A stretch of 64,000 nucleotides of DNA, from NCBI RefSeq assembly GCF_030717845.1, contig NZ_JAUZVZ010000015.1, forward strand, positions 27,633 through 91,632. The letters run 5' to 3'. Origin of the DNA: Alkalimonas collagenimarina. GTDB lineage: Bacteria; Pseudomonadota; Gammaproteobacteria; Enterobacterales; Alteromonadaceae. A program made the position numbers and the translations under genes. Of this stretch, positions 47,089 to 55,836 are shown piece by piece; positions within the stretch are counted from its first letter, which is position 1; each line of letters starts with the position of its first letter. The notes under the pieces are model-generated. The model had not been told where the DNA came from, ran no database searches, and saw only the letters and a program-made list of their open reading frames with translations.

Positions 47089-48657
47089 TCATCCCGAATG
47101 ATGTTGCCTTTGGATCTGATGAAAACGGCCACCCAACAGCCATAAACAGCCAAAGTATCCAAGCGCAGCCAGTACACATGACATCAGTAGTTGACCCATT
47201 TGCCATGTTGTCGATTGCTGGTACCAAAAAGCCATGTCAGGGAGCCACCACCACAGCACAAAAGCCATGATGCAGCTGGCCATCATCACCCGCAATACGA
47301 ACACCAAGCTGGTGCTTGATATGTGGTAGACACCGGTTTTTTGCAAGCCGCGGTACAGCAAAAAAGCATTCAAACTAGCTGATAAAGCGGTTGCTAACGC
47401 CAAGCCGACATAGCTGAGAAAAGGAGCTAACATCAGATTGAAAGCCATATTTGCTACCATAGCAATAATACCTATCCTTACTGGCGTCTTCATGTCTTGC
47501 CGAGCGTAAAAGGCCGGGGCCAAAATTTTAATCAACATGAAACTAAATAAACCAGTGGCATAAGCAAATAAACTGTACGACACCATATCAACATCGGTCG
47601 AGGTGAATTCACCGCGCATGAACAACACGGCAATAATAGGTTTGCCTAACACCATCAACCCAGCCATGGCAGGAAAGCCAAATAAAGCAATAAAACGCAG
47701 CGCCCAATCCAGTGTATGACGAAAATCTTCCATACTGGCACTGGCATGCATCCGGGATAATGTCGGTAAAATAACCGTCGCTATAGCAATACCAAAGAGG
47801 CCCAGTGGAAATTCAAGCAAACGATCGGAATAATACAACCAGCTGACAGCACCCGTTAATAAGAAAGATGCAATCAAGGTATCGAGCAATAAATTGATCT
47901 GACTGACCGACACCCCAAACAAAGCAGGTAGCATCAGAGTACGGATCTTAACCACACCCGGGTCACGCCAGCCCCAACGCGGCATAACCAGCAACCCCGC
48001 TCGAGCTAAAAAAGGCAGCTGAAACAACAGCTGGATCAAACCACCAAAAAACACGCCCCATGCCAGCGCAATGGCAGGTTCTGCAAACCAGTCGGAGGCA
48101 AACACCGCCGCAGCGATAATGGCAATATTGAGAAAGACGGGTGTAAATGCTGCCACAGCAAATTTATTGTAGGTATTAAGAATGGCTCCTGATAACGCGA
48201 CAAAGCTTATGAACCATAAGTAGGGAAAGGTAATTTTCAGCATAAAGCTGGCCAATTCGAAACGAGCAGCGTCAGGTCCACCTTGCAACCACTCGATAAA
48301 CCAACCCATCCCAAACAACAAAGCAACCAATGGCGATGCAATCACGCCAAAAAGCGTGACCAGCGTAACCACCACGCCTAAGGTACCTGCTACTTTCGCT
48401 ACCAATTCACGCACAGCATCATCGCCATGCTTGGCTTTGACTTCGCTCAATACCGGCACAAAAGCTTGCGAAAAAGCACCTTCAGCAAATAGTCGTCGTA
48501 AAAAATTAGGGATACGATTGGCAAAAAAGAATGCATCAGCTGCCGCACCGGCCCCGACAAAGCTAGCGATCACCACATCGCGTAATAATCCAAGTACCCG
48601 TGAAATCAGCGTCATGCTACTCACGATCAAACCTGAACGTAATAATTTTTCAGCCAC
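47089..48657 (-). CDS. murJ: MurJ (MviN), lipid II flippase
   Basis: Polytopic membrane protein (about 14 helices) that moves lipid II across the inner membrane for peptidoglycan synthesis. Family sequence includes SGLIVSSMTLISRVLGLLRD, FFFANRIPNFLRRLFAEGAF, QAFVPVLSEVKAKHGDDAVR and YYSDRLLEFPLGLFGIAIAT. Length 522 residues. Co-directional with ribF-ileS and divergent from rpsT, the usual arrangement. Confidence 0.96.
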   Translation of the reverse strand: MAEKLLRSGLIVSSMTLISRVLGLLRDVVIASFVGAGAAADAFFFANRIPNFLRRLFAEGAFSQAFVPVLSEVKAKHGDDAVRELVAKVAGTLGVVVTLVTLFGVIASPLVALLFGMGWFIEWLQGGPDAARFELASFMLKITFPYLWFISFVALSGAILNTYNKFAVAAFTPVFLNIAIIAAAVFASDWFAEPAIALAWGVFFGGLIQLLFQLPFLARAGLLVMPRWGWRDPGVVKIRTLMLPALFGVSVSQINLLLDTLIASFLLTGAVSWLYYSDRLLEFPLGLFGIAIATVILPTLSRMHASASMEDFRHTLDWALRFIALFGFPAMAGLMVLGKPIIAVLFMRGEFTSTDVDMVSYSLFAYATGLFSFMLIKILAPAFYARQDMKTPVRIGIIAMVANMAFNLMLAPFLSYVGLALATALSASLNAFLLYRGLQKTGVYHISSTSLVFVLRVMMASCIMAFVLWWWLPDMAFWYQQSTTWQMGQLLMSCVLAALGYFGCLWLLGGRFHQIQRQHHSG

Positions 48658-48792
48658 AACCTATCCTTGCTGGCAAATAAAGAAAAAACATCAATGGCTA
48701 TTCTGACCTGTTCTGACGCTTAAATGCCAGTATTAATTGCAATCTTTCCATGCAAATTCGTGTGAAAAGCTGTGATCGGGCAGATAAATCAT

Positions 48793-48823
48793 TTGACAAG
48801 CGATGGTAAAGTAGGCATATTAT
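48793..48823 (+). promoter_or_regulatory. Predicted promoter of rpsT
   Basis: A consensus TTGACA at 48793-48798, with CATATT at 48816-48821 after 17 bases (or TATTAT at 48818-48823 after 19). The leader to the TTG start is about 40 bases. Confidence 0.6.
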
Positions 48824-48869
48824 GCGGCCTTTAAAGAGTCCAGTTTATATAGTTTTTAGGAGTGTTACC

Positions 48870-49139
48870 TTGGCTAACATCAAGTCTGCTAAGAAGCGCG
48901 CAATCCAATCAGAGAAACGTCGCAAGCATAATGCCAGCCAGCGTTCAATGATGCGCACTTTTATCAAAAAAACCTATGCGGCAGTAGTAGTAAGTGATTC
49001 TGCAGCTGCACAGGATGCGTTCAAGAAAATGGTTCCAGCATTGGATCGTATGGCAGACAAAGGTCTGATCCATAAGAACAAAGCTGCACGCCATAAGTCT
49101 CGTTTGAACGCTCACGTGAAAGCGTTGCAAGCAGCTTAA
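48870..49139 (+). CDS. rpsT: Ribosomal protein S20
   Basis: Small-subunit protein of 89 residues: [20 protein letters not shown] and the C-terminal [19 protein letters not shown]. The start codon is TTG at 48870 with AGGAG 7 bases upstream, as in E. coli, where a UUG start is part of rpsT autoregulation. In-frame codons further upstream have no ribosome-binding site. Confidence 0.97.
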   Translation: MANIKSAKKRAIQSEKRRKHNASQRSMMRTFIKKTYAAVVVSDSAAAQDAFKKMVPALDRMADKGLIHKNKAARHKSRLNAHVKALQAA

Positions 49140-49148
49140 TTGCTGCTT

Positions 49149-49187
49149 CGCACAAAAAAACCGGCATTTAGCCGGTTTTTTTGTGCG
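49149..49187. terminator. Bidirectional terminator between rpsT and the ArsR-family gene
   Basis: A perfect 17-bp palindrome (arms CGCACAAAAAAACCGGC and its complement) surrounds the loop ATTTA, with A and T runs inside the arms that give a U tract on either strand. Confidence 0.9.
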
Positions 49188-49235
49188 AATAAAACGACGG
49201 TGACTACGTCAATCGCTTACAACGCATAGATCCAA

Positions 49236-49532
49236 TTACTTATCACAGTACAAATCATGCAGTACCTGCAATACGGCTTTTACTTCACCACTTTCGATGC
49301 GATAAAATACCGTTTGTGCTTCTTTGCGTGTTTTTACCAAATGGTGACGACGCAACAAAGCCAGATGCTGAGACAAAGCAGATTGGCTCAACTCCAATCG
49401 GTCATTCATGTCACCCACTGACATTTCACCTTCGAGTAAATAACAAAGGATCAACAAACGTCGTTCATTGGAAATAGCCTTGAGTAACTGTGCGGCTTTC
49501 GCTGAATTCTTGCGCATTTCTTGCAGGTTCAT
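49236..49532 (-). CDS. ArsR/SmtB-family repressor, BigR/SqrR/YgaV-like
   Basis: Winged-helix dimer of 98 residues from ATG 49532 (a GTG four codons upstream is possible). The DNA-binding helices are VGDMNDRLELSQSALSQHLA and the wing is HLVKTRKEAQTVFYRIESGE. Two Cys stand at the positions used for persulfide sensing in BigR and SqrR: Cys30 in LLILCYLLEGEMS and Cys96 in LHDLYCDK. I infer a sulfide/polysulfide sensor. No sulfide:quinone reductase or rhodanese gene is next to it, so its targets are elsewhere or unrecognised. Confidence 0.85.
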   Translation of the reverse strand: MNLQEMRKNSAKAAQLLKAISNERRLLILCYLLEGEMSVGDMNDRLELSQSALSQHLALLRRHHLVKTRKEAQTVFYRIESGEVKAVLQVLHDLYCDK

Positions 49533-49672
49533 ATTCTCTTGCACCTATATGTCTAGACGGCTTATTATCACCTTTCGACAGATAATTCACAAGTGTTTCG
49601 CCCTAAGCTTTACAAAAAACACGATAGCATGGATAAAATATGCGCTAAATGTAAAATCTTCGTAATGGACAC

Positions 49673-50044
49673 TCAGTTTAAATAAGGCTGCATCAGGTGG
49701 GAAATTCGTTTCACAGAAAAAGGTTTTACAACAAAAGCATTGGCTCCTGCTGCAATACTGTCTTTTAAATTAGATACGCTGGAAAAAGCCGATACCATGA
49801 CAATTTGGCTGTGTTGGTTCTGAGATTTAAACTGCCGTAGCAACTCTTTGCCGTTCATGTCCGGTAACTGAATATCAAGAAAAACAAGCTGAGGCTGTAA
49901 ACGAGTATATAATGCCCGCGCTTCAGCACCATCAGCCGCTTCCACGATATCTGGCACCCCTAACCCGAGCAAAATCTGTTTTAGATAACTTCGCACTGCG
50001 GCTACATCATCGACAATCAACACACATAACTTTGTTTTGGTCAT
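49673..50044 (-). CDS. Single-domain CheY-like response regulator
   Basis: Stand-alone receiver of 123 residues: acidic pocket CVLIVDDVAAVRSYLKQIL, phospho-acceptor Asp in PQLVFLDIQLPDMNGKELLR, Thr/Ser position VMVSAFSSVSN and the conserved Lys in ANAFVVKPFSVKRI. There is no output domain and no kinase nearby. The start is ATG 50044; the frame extends upstream without a family match. Partner cannot be named from this window. Confidence 0.88.
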   Translation of the reverse strand: MTKTKLCVLIVDDVAAVRSYLKQILLGLGVPDIVEAADGAEARALYTRLQPQLVFLDIQLPDMNGKELLRQFKSQNQHSQIVMVSAFSSVSNLKDSIAAGANAFVVKPFSVKRISHLMQPYLN

Positions 50045-50252
50045 CCTATACCACCCGAAAGAAATACGATGTACCAGCAGATCACTGATCTCCAATCGCA
50101 TTCAGCATAAATATCCTTATTAAGCGCCACCATAGTAGCAAAAATAGCCACAAGCGCAAGCTAAACTGACACAGTTATATCGGGATATAACTAAGCGAGA
50201 TAGGATACAAAACAGCGACTCTGACTACGAGGCGAGTCGTTAATACAAGGGG

Positions 50253-50651
50253 TCAACCATGTACTTGCGTCTGAGCATAGTTGCCCTTTCTGTGTTTACG
50301 TTGGCTACTTCGCAAGAACCAAAGTTGGTGGCCAATGATAAGGAAAATAACAGCAGATGGGTACAACAAAGGGGTTGATGCCCAAACAAACAACAAGAGG
50401 GCAGCGAGAATGTAAGTAAATGGAAGTAGCTCATAACACCAGAAAGGTAGTGGCCCAGCAGAACGTCCACGGATACCGGTATCCATCCTACGATGTTCTG
50501 AGCGTAGTACCCACACCAAACCTGCAGTCACAATCAGTACAGCACCAGAGAATGACGTTAATACCGGATGACCTGGCATTATAAACACAGTCATTGCACC
50601 AGCTATTGCATAGAGGTAAGGCAAAAACTCATAGAGTTTACCAGGTAACAT
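50253..50651 (-). CDS. Four-helix membrane protein built from an internal duplication, unknown function
   Basis: About 132 residues from ATG 50651 (GTG 50675 is an alternative). The two halves are similar: LPGKLYEFLPYLYAIAGAMT ... LVWVLRSEHRR and LPFWCYELLPFTYILAALLL ... QLWFLRSSQRKH, each with two membrane helices and ending in a basic cytoplasmic segment. I do not recognise a named family. It reads towards the orphan receiver gene, and its 5' end is about 200 bases from a divergent small membrane protein gene. Confidence 0.7.
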   Translation of the reverse strand: MLPGKLYEFLPYLYAIAGAMTVFIMPGHPVLTSFSGAVLIVTAGLVWVLRSEHRRMDTGIRGRSAGPLPFWCYELLPFTYILAALLLFVWASTPLLYPSAVIFLIIGHQLWFLRSSQRKHRKGNYAQTQVHG

Positions 50652-50857
50652 GATTAATCCGGTATTTACTGACACTTTGTAAAGTATAGTCCATCACCAT
50701 GCGTTTACCACTTTCGACCAGATAGCCGTCCACCTCCAGAAACCCCGGATAAATCATTAAAAAAAGTAATCTGAAACAAGTAAAAATACTCAGTTGATGA
50801 AAAATCATTCTGCTCAGATAATACGCATCAATAAATCGATATAAGTTGGAGGCAACA

Positions 50858-51211
50858 ATGGAAGCCATCGTTTTTGATGTAATAAGCTGGATTGGTTTAT
50901 CCATCTGTATTGGTGCCTTTTTTATTAAAGATGTCTTTTGGTTACGATTAGCTACATTAATTGGCTGTGCATTGATGTTCGTCTACTATATGTTCATTGC
51001 CATTCCACAAGGTGTGATCTCAAACCTGCTGGTGTTACTCATTAATGCCTATTATCTTGGTCTGTTTGCCTTGCAACGCCATAAAACCAACCAACTATTG
51101 GCTGCGGCTCCTGATGTTGAGCTGTCGACGAGCCATGGAGCCTTAACCGAGCCAGGCAATGAACTCGTGCAACCAAAGTCACTTGCAGTTCAAGCTGGCT
51201 CAGTGACATGA
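50858..51211 (+). CDS. Small inner-membrane protein, YgjV-like
   Basis: 117 residues with three membrane helices (residues 5-25, 28-50, 53-75): FDVISWIGLSICIGAFFIKD, LRLATLIGCALMFVYYMFIA and ISNLLVLLINAYYLGLFALQ, followed by a soluble tail. The pattern resembles the YgjV/PnuC-like small membrane proteins of unknown function. The start is ATG 50858 with GGAGG five bases upstream; an earlier in-frame ATG at 50846 has no such site. Confidence 0.7.
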   Translation: MEAIVFDVISWIGLSICIGAFFIKDVFWLRLATLIGCALMFVYYMFIAIPQGVISNLLVLLINAYYLGLFALQRHKTNQLLAAAPDVELSTSHGALTEPGNELVQPKSLAVQAGSVT

Positions 51212-51268
51212 CTCCGTGCCGACATCGGCGTATAATGGAATCATGATGCTGTTCAATCGGAAAAGTTT

Positions 51269-51856
51269 ATGGCAACAGATGATCTAGATGATTTCCTGCA
51301 AGAAATGGCTGATGTAAAGCCTTTGCAGCACAATGAAGTGGAACCTGAAACCTCCGAGTTTAAACCTACCCTGGCGCAGCTCGCTCGACGCGAAGCAGCT
51401 GAGCAAGCTATGGAATATGATGCCAATTATTTAAGCATGGAATATGTTGATCTGCTGAAACCAGACGATGTAGTTGATTACAAGAAAGACGGCGTGCAAG
51501 AAGGCGTATATCGAAATTTACGGCTGGGGAAATATCAGCTGGATGCCACCTTAAATATGTTAGGAAAATCGTTAGTAGAAGCACGAAAACATTTATTCGA
51601 TTTTATCCAAGATTGCCACCAACGAGGTATACGGACTTTGTTGATCCATCATGGTATGGGACGAAACAGCAAGCCACATCCAGCCATTCTCAAAAGCTAT
51701 TGTGCCAAGTGGCTCAGCCAGATCCCCGAAGTTTTGGCCTGCCATACCGCACAACGGCATCACGGTGGGTATGCCGCCTGCTATGTGTTACTGCAAAAAA
51801 ATCAACAACAGAAACGCGATAACCGAGAACGCCACAGCAAACGGCACCAGCCTTAG
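51269..51856 (+). CDS. smrA: SmrA, Smr-domain DNA endonuclease
   Basis: Smr-domain protein of 195 residues. The N-terminus is acidic (DDLDDFLQEMADVKPL). The C-terminal Smr domain has the LDLHG-like segment KYQLDATLNMLGKSLVEARK, LLIHHGMGRNSKPHPAILKS and AQRHHGGYAACYVLLQKN. This matches the YdaL/SmrA group, which has nicking endonuclease activity in E. coli. The tail is basic (QQKRDNRERHSKRH). A terminator follows 32 bases after the stop. Confidence 0.92.
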   Translation: MATDDLDDFLQEMADVKPLQHNEVEPETSEFKPTLAQLARREAAEQAMEYDANYLSMEYVDLLKPDDVVDYKKDGVQEGVYRNLRLGKYQLDATLNMLGKSLVEARKHLFDFIQDCHQRGIRTLLIHHGMGRNSKPHPAILKSYCAKWLSQIPEVLACHTAQRHHGGYAACYVLLQKNQQQKRDNRERHSKRHQP

Positions 51857-51888
51857 TTCAAATTTAAGCAGCTGATTTATAAGCAATA

Positions 51889-51912
51889 AAAAACCCCGCA
51901 ACCGGGGTTTTT
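51889..51912. terminator. Terminator after smrA
   Basis: AAAAACCCCG-CAAC-CGGGGTTTTT is a perfect 10-bp stem with a U tract for the plus-strand transcript and, through its A run, also for the minus-strand peptide gene. Confidence 0.85.
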
Positions 51913-51942
51913 ACGCTAATCCTTAGCAATCCATTCCTTGCT

Positions 51943-52056
51943 TTAACAAAAAAAGCAGACGGCTTCAGCTTTGGTTAAAAATGCAGATAACGCCATTAAA
52001 CACACTACGATGACGATTGCGGTAAAGCCAAAACCACGACTGGACGCTTTACTCAT
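51943..52056 (-). CDS. 37-residue membrane peptide, unknown
   Basis: A short gene in the 346-base gap after smrA. It reads MSKASSRGFGFTAIVIVVCL then MALSAFLTKAEAVCFFC and a TAA. A basic N-terminus, one membrane helix and three Cys (two at the very end) are visible. GAGG lies eight bases before the ATG, a promoter with 17-base spacing lies 70 bases upstream, and the smrA/peptide terminator follows about 30 bases after the stop, so it looks like a complete transcription unit. It could be a signal-anchored small protein or a toxin-like peptide; I do not recognise it. Confidence 0.6.
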   Translation of the reverse strand: MSKASSRGFGFTAIVIVVCLMALSAFLTKAEAVCFFC

Positions 52057-52064
52057 AAATTATA

Positions 52065-52122
52065 CCTCAGCGCTTAATTTTTTATTATTGTGAGCAAGTT
52101 AGCTTAAAAATTTAAGCTGAGG
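52065..52122 (-). promoter_or_regulatory. Two-state leader that can hide the ribosome-binding site of the 37-residue peptide
   Basis: On the minus-strand RNA the 5' element CCTCAGCTTAA can pair with TTAAGCGCTGAGG (7 + 4 pairs with a two-base bulge), which contains the GAGG ribosome-binding site. The same 5' element can instead form an 8-bp hairpin, AGCTTAAA-TT-TTTAAGCT, with its neighbour, freeing the site. The two folds exclude each other, a switch-like arrangement. Inferred from complementarity only. Confidence 0.5.
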
Positions 52123-52125
52123 CTT

Positions 52126-52154
52126 AGTGTAGACAACTTGTTGTTTATTTACAA
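52126..52154 (-). promoter_or_regulatory. Predicted promoter of the 37-residue peptide gene
   Basis: Minus strand: TTGTAA, 17-base spacer, TACACT. The predicted start of transcription falls at about 52119, so the mRNA would begin near the element able to pair with the ribosome-binding site. An inverted repeat, TGTTGT-TTATTT-ACAACA, covers the -35 element and could be an operator. Confidence 0.5.
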
Positions 52155-52202
52155 CAGGTGTGTTTTTATACAGTATTCTGCTATTTCTGCACGAAAGTAC
52201 CA

Positions 52203-53123
52203 TTAATACCCCTTTTGTGGATCTACTTGATGCAATAACGTTCGGTGTTGTTGGCAACGTCGGTAATTTTCAGCAATTTGTTGGGCCGCAGTCTGTATAT
52301 TGGTTACCGCTGAAATATGCGGCGTGATCATCAGTTGCGGATGGTTCCAGAAAGGATGCCCCGCAGGCAAAGGCTCTTGTCGGAATACATCAAGGCATGC
52401 TGCCTGTAACTGCCCGGTATCTAAAGCACTGAGCAGATCACGATCATCAACAATGGCGCCTCGAGCCACATTAACGAAAATGGCCTCAGGTTTAAAACTT
52501 TGAAACCGCTGTGCATTCAAAAATGAGTCGGTTTCAGCCGTCAGAGGCAACAAGCACACGACAACATCGGCAGCTTGAACGGCTTGTTCAAACTGCTCTA
52601 TACCTGCAAAGCATTGTACATTCTCGATTTGTTTCGCTGAACGAGACCAACCCGTCACCTGAAACCCTGCTGTGACAAAGTGCTGCGCAACCGTCTGGCC
52701 TAAAGCACCTACCCCTAATACAGCAAGAGACTGAAGTCGTCTGGGCCCTTTCGGCCGCCACTGCTGCAGTGGTTGGTCATGAATAAACCGATCGAATCGC
52801 AGTTGATACATGTTCACTATGGTGTCCAAATAGCTCACCATCGCTTGTGCCAAGCCTGGATCAACAATCCGACTCAATGGGACCTGTGGTAAATCCCGAT
52901 CGCTCAGAACAGAGTCCACACCCGCACCATAGCTTTGTATGGCTTTTAAGTTGGTGAAGTTGGTTAAGCTACCGGTGGGTTGCTTCCACACGACAGCAAA
53001 CTCAACTCGCTCGGGTTGCACGATGTCAGGCCACTGTTCAATAACAACATCAGGCAATAATTGTGTTAATTCAGCTACTAAGCGGGATAAATCTCTATCT
53101 GGGATCACCAGAGCAATCGACAT
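52203..53123 (-). CDS. ghrA: Glyoxylate/hydroxypyruvate reductase A-like dehydrogenase
   Basis: D-2-hydroxyacid dehydrogenase that reduces glyoxylate and hydroxypyruvate with NADPH. Rossmann motif SLAVLGVGALGQTVAQHF, catalytic Arg in VNVARGAIVDDRDLLSALD, Glu in DVFRQEPLPAGHPFWNHP and His in MITPHISAVTN. SYGAGVDSVL is typical of the GhrA group. I set the start at 53123 (MSIALVIPDRDL); ATG 53141 is six codons earlier. It is divergent from the LpxH-like gene across a short spacer. Confidence 0.9.
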   Translation of the reverse strand: MSIALVIPDRDLSRLVAELTQLLPDVVIEQWPDIVQPERVEFAVVWKQPTGSLTNFTNLKAIQSYGAGVDSVLSDRDLPQVPLSRIVDPGLAQAMVSYLDTIVNMYQLRFDRFIHDQPLQQWRPKGPRRLQSLAVLGVGALGQTVAQHFVTAGFQVTGWSRSAKQIENVQCFAGIEQFEQAVQAADVVVCLLPLTAETDSFLNAQRFQSFKPEAIFVNVARGAIVDDRDLLSALDTGQLQAACLDVFRQEPLPAGHPFWNHPQLMITPHISAVTNIQTAAQQIAENYRRCQQHRTLLHQVDPQKGY

Positions 53124-53167
53124 ACACAAACTCACTTTCATTCAATCGTAAAAGAAATGTCATCACA

Positions 53168-54019
53168 ATGACGCATCAACAACTCAGTCTAAGGGAGAAC
53201 CAAGCCAAAATGGTGCCTATTATGCTGAACTGTCGAACCTTGTTTTTATCCGATATCCACCTGGGTTGCAAGAATTGTCAGGCTGGATATCTGCTGAACT
53301 TTCTAAAGAACTGCCACGTCGATACCATTTATTTATTGGGTGATATTGTTGATCTCTGGGCGATGAAAAAACAAGTCTTCTGGCAAGTTCAACAAAACCA
53401 AGTGGTGCGACAGTTATTAAAAATGGCCGAACAAGGTACTGAAATTATTTATATTCCGGGAAACCACGATGAAGCATTTCGTTTGTATGCCGGCAAAAGC
53501 TTTGGCGCCATCAGCATCCAACTTCGTAGCCAGCACACCACTTTGCAAGGTCTTCGTTTATTGCTACTGCATGGCGATGAATTTGACAAACAAGTTCAGT
53601 TAGCCCACTGGCATCGACGCCTTGGTGATCATCTGTATGATTTGCTGCTGTTTCTCAACCGCTGGAATAACCGCTTTCGTCAACGGATACAACGCCCCTA
53701 CTTCAGCTTGGCAGCTTACATTAAAAGCAAGGTACCCGGTGCGCAACAGGCCATTGCCCGTTATCGCTCAGCCGCGGTAGCAAAGGCGAAACGGGCCGGC
53801 TATGACGGCATTGTCTGTGGCCATATTCATCACCCAGAGATTACCCTGCAAGATGGTATCTTGTATTGCAACAACGGTGACTGGATAGACAGTTGCACAG
53901 CTTTAGTAGAGCAACAAGATGGCAGCTTAGCGCTATACCATTGTGCAGAAACCTACCAACAACTCAGGGTCTGGTCAGCTCACAACAGACAGCAACAGCA
54001 GCTCAGCCAGGTTGCCTGA
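53168..54019 (+). CDS. UDP-2,3-diacylglucosamine diphosphatase-like metallophosphoesterase
   Basis: Calcineurin-like phosphoesterase with the five metal-binding blocks TLFLSDIHLGC, YLLGDIVDLW, IYIPGNHDEAF, LLLHGDEFDK and GIVCGHIHHPE. The DIHLG/GDEFD pattern and length match the LpxH/YbbF-related group that cleaves UDP-diacylglucosamine in lipid A synthesis, or its paralogues of unknown substrate. Starts at 53168 and 53210 are both plausible and neither has a strong ribosome-binding site. It precedes an acyltransferase gene, so a membrane-lipid role is consistent. Confidence 0.82.
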   Translation: MTHQQLSLRENQAKMVPIMLNCRTLFLSDIHLGCKNCQAGYLLNFLKNCHVDTIYLLGDIVDLWAMKKQVFWQVQQNQVVRQLLKMAEQGTEIIYIPGNHDEAFRLYAGKSFGAISIQLRSQHTTLQGLRLLLLHGDEFDKQVQLAHWHRRLGDHLYDLLLFLNRWNNRFRQRIQRPYFSLAAYIKSKVPGAQQAIARYRSAAVAKAKRAGYDGIVCGHIHHPEITLQDGILYCNNGDWIDSCTALVEQQDGSLALYHCAETYQQLRVWSAHNRQQQQLSQVA

Positions 54020-54122
54020 TGCAGACACACGATAGAGTCATATTTTAGCCATAAAAACAGCATCAAAATGTCATCTATCTACCCTAGTCTACTCGTAACA
54101 AGTTCAAAGTGGGTGCCCGGTG

Positions 54123-55836
54123 ATGCTGAATATTGAACAAATGATCCAACAGCAGGTTCCACAACTGGAACATAGACCCCTACTCAAACGTGTGACCACA
54201 AGGGTCTTGCGTCATTTACTGCATGAAAAAGAATTTATTCACTTTGCACAGCAATACCCACATCTACAAGGACTGGACTTTGTTGAGCAAGTACTGGATT
54301 ATTTTCAGTTTCAAAGCACCGTCAGAGAACAAGAGCTGGAGCGGATCCCATCCGATGGTCGGGTTGTGATTATAGCCAATCATCCCATTGGCTCACTGGA
54401 TGGCCTCGCTCTGATTAAGCTCATCAGTGATATTCGCCCGGATGTTAAAGTCATCGCCAATCAAATGCTGATGGCGCTTCCCCCTTTGCACAGTATGTTG
54501 CTTCCTGTTGATGCGATGCATGGCAAAACAAGGCGTCATTCTGTCGATCAGATCCACCGTCACCTAAGTTATGAGGGAGCGCTGATTATTTTCCCCGCGG
54601 GTGAAGTCTCTCGCCTAAAACCCAATGGCATTCGAGATGGCCAATGGCATGCTGGCTTTCTTCGCTTTGCTACTCAGGCGAAAGCCCCTGTGTTACCAGT
54701 GCATTTGCAAGGACGTAATTCCTGGCAGTTTTACTGCGCATCCATGCTGTATAAACCGCTCGCCACCTTGCTACTGGTAAAAGAGATGTTCCGACAACGC
54801 CAAAAGCATTTAGCGATACGGATTGGTGAACAGATCCCATACGACAGTTTTAGCAATCTTGCACTGGAACCTCGAGCCCGTGTGAAGTTATTCAAAAAAC
54901 ACCTGTATCGACTGGGCTGCAATAAAGCCCCCTTATTTAAAACTCAGTCAGGTATCGCATTACCCGAAGATCGAAAACAACTCAAACAAGCTATCGAGCA
55001 GTGTGAATTCCTTGGCCATACATCAGACGATAAACACATTTACTTATTTCAACAACACGGCAGTTCTCCCATCATGCGCGAATTAGGGCGATTGCGGGAA
55101 GTTGCGTTTCGTGCCGTAGGAGAAGGCAGCGGGCAGCGGGCAGCGGCGAGATATTGATCGCTTCGATGCTTATTATCAACATCTTATCCTCTGGGATAAC
55201 GATCAACTGGATATTGTCGGTAGCTACCGCTTCGCAGCATCAGCCGATGTGATTGCTCAGCAAAGCCAGCAAGCATTGTATTGCGACGCTTTATTTAACT
55301 TTTCACCCGCGATGCAACCTTACCTCAGTGCCGGCTTAGAGCTCGGCCGTAGTTTCATTCAACCAAAATACTGGGGTAAACGCAGCTTGGATTACCTCTG
55401 GTATGGTATTGGCGCTTATTTGAAGCGTCACCCTGAGATTCGCTATTTGTATGGCGCAGTAAGCTTATCCAATAGTTACCCGAAAGCCGCTCGGGATCTG
55501 ATGGTGTACTTTTATCAATTGTATTTTCATAAGCCAGAAACACTGGCCACCTCGAATCGGCCCTATCTGCTGCCTGATAGTGAGCGGCATGAATTGCAAC
55601 AGCAGTTCATTGGTAACGATTATCAAGCCGACTTCACCCACCTTAAGCATTTATTGGCCAATATGGGGTTGAGCATCCCTACCTTATACAAACAATACAG
55701 TGAATTGTGTGAACCCGATGGCGCGCACTTTCTCGCCTTTGGTGTCGACCCGGATTTTGGTGATTGCATTGATGGCTTGGTGCTAATTGATATTGAAAAA
55801 ATTAAACCTCACAAAAAACAACGCTATATCGGTTAA
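54123..55836 (+). pseudogene. PlsC-type acyltransferase fused to a GNAT (OlsB-like) domain, interrupted by a heptamer-repeat frameshift
   Basis: The first half encodes a lysophospholipid acyltransferase domain: IANHPIGSLDGLALIKLISD (NHx4D), FPAGEVSRLKP (FPxGxxS-like) and PVLPVHLQGRNSW. The second half continues as an ornithine acyltransferase-like GNAT domain beginning LREVAFRAVGEGSGQ. At 55125-55145 the heptamer GGCAGCG occurs three times; the present frame then stops at TGA (55155-55157). With two copies the frame would read on as RDIDRFDAYYQHLILWDNDQ to the TAA at 55836, a protein of about 568 residues. Both halves otherwise look intact, so this may be a reversible phase-off state, a recent mutation or a sequencing error. 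Confidence 0.85.
55125..55145 (+). repeat. Heptanucleotide tandem repeat (GGCAGCG) x3
   Basis: Three exact copies of GGCAGCG are followed by a partial GCG. The unit length is not a multiple of three, so gain or loss of a copy changes the reading frame of the acyltransferase-GNAT gene. Two copies (or five) restore the long frame. Confidence 0.95.
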
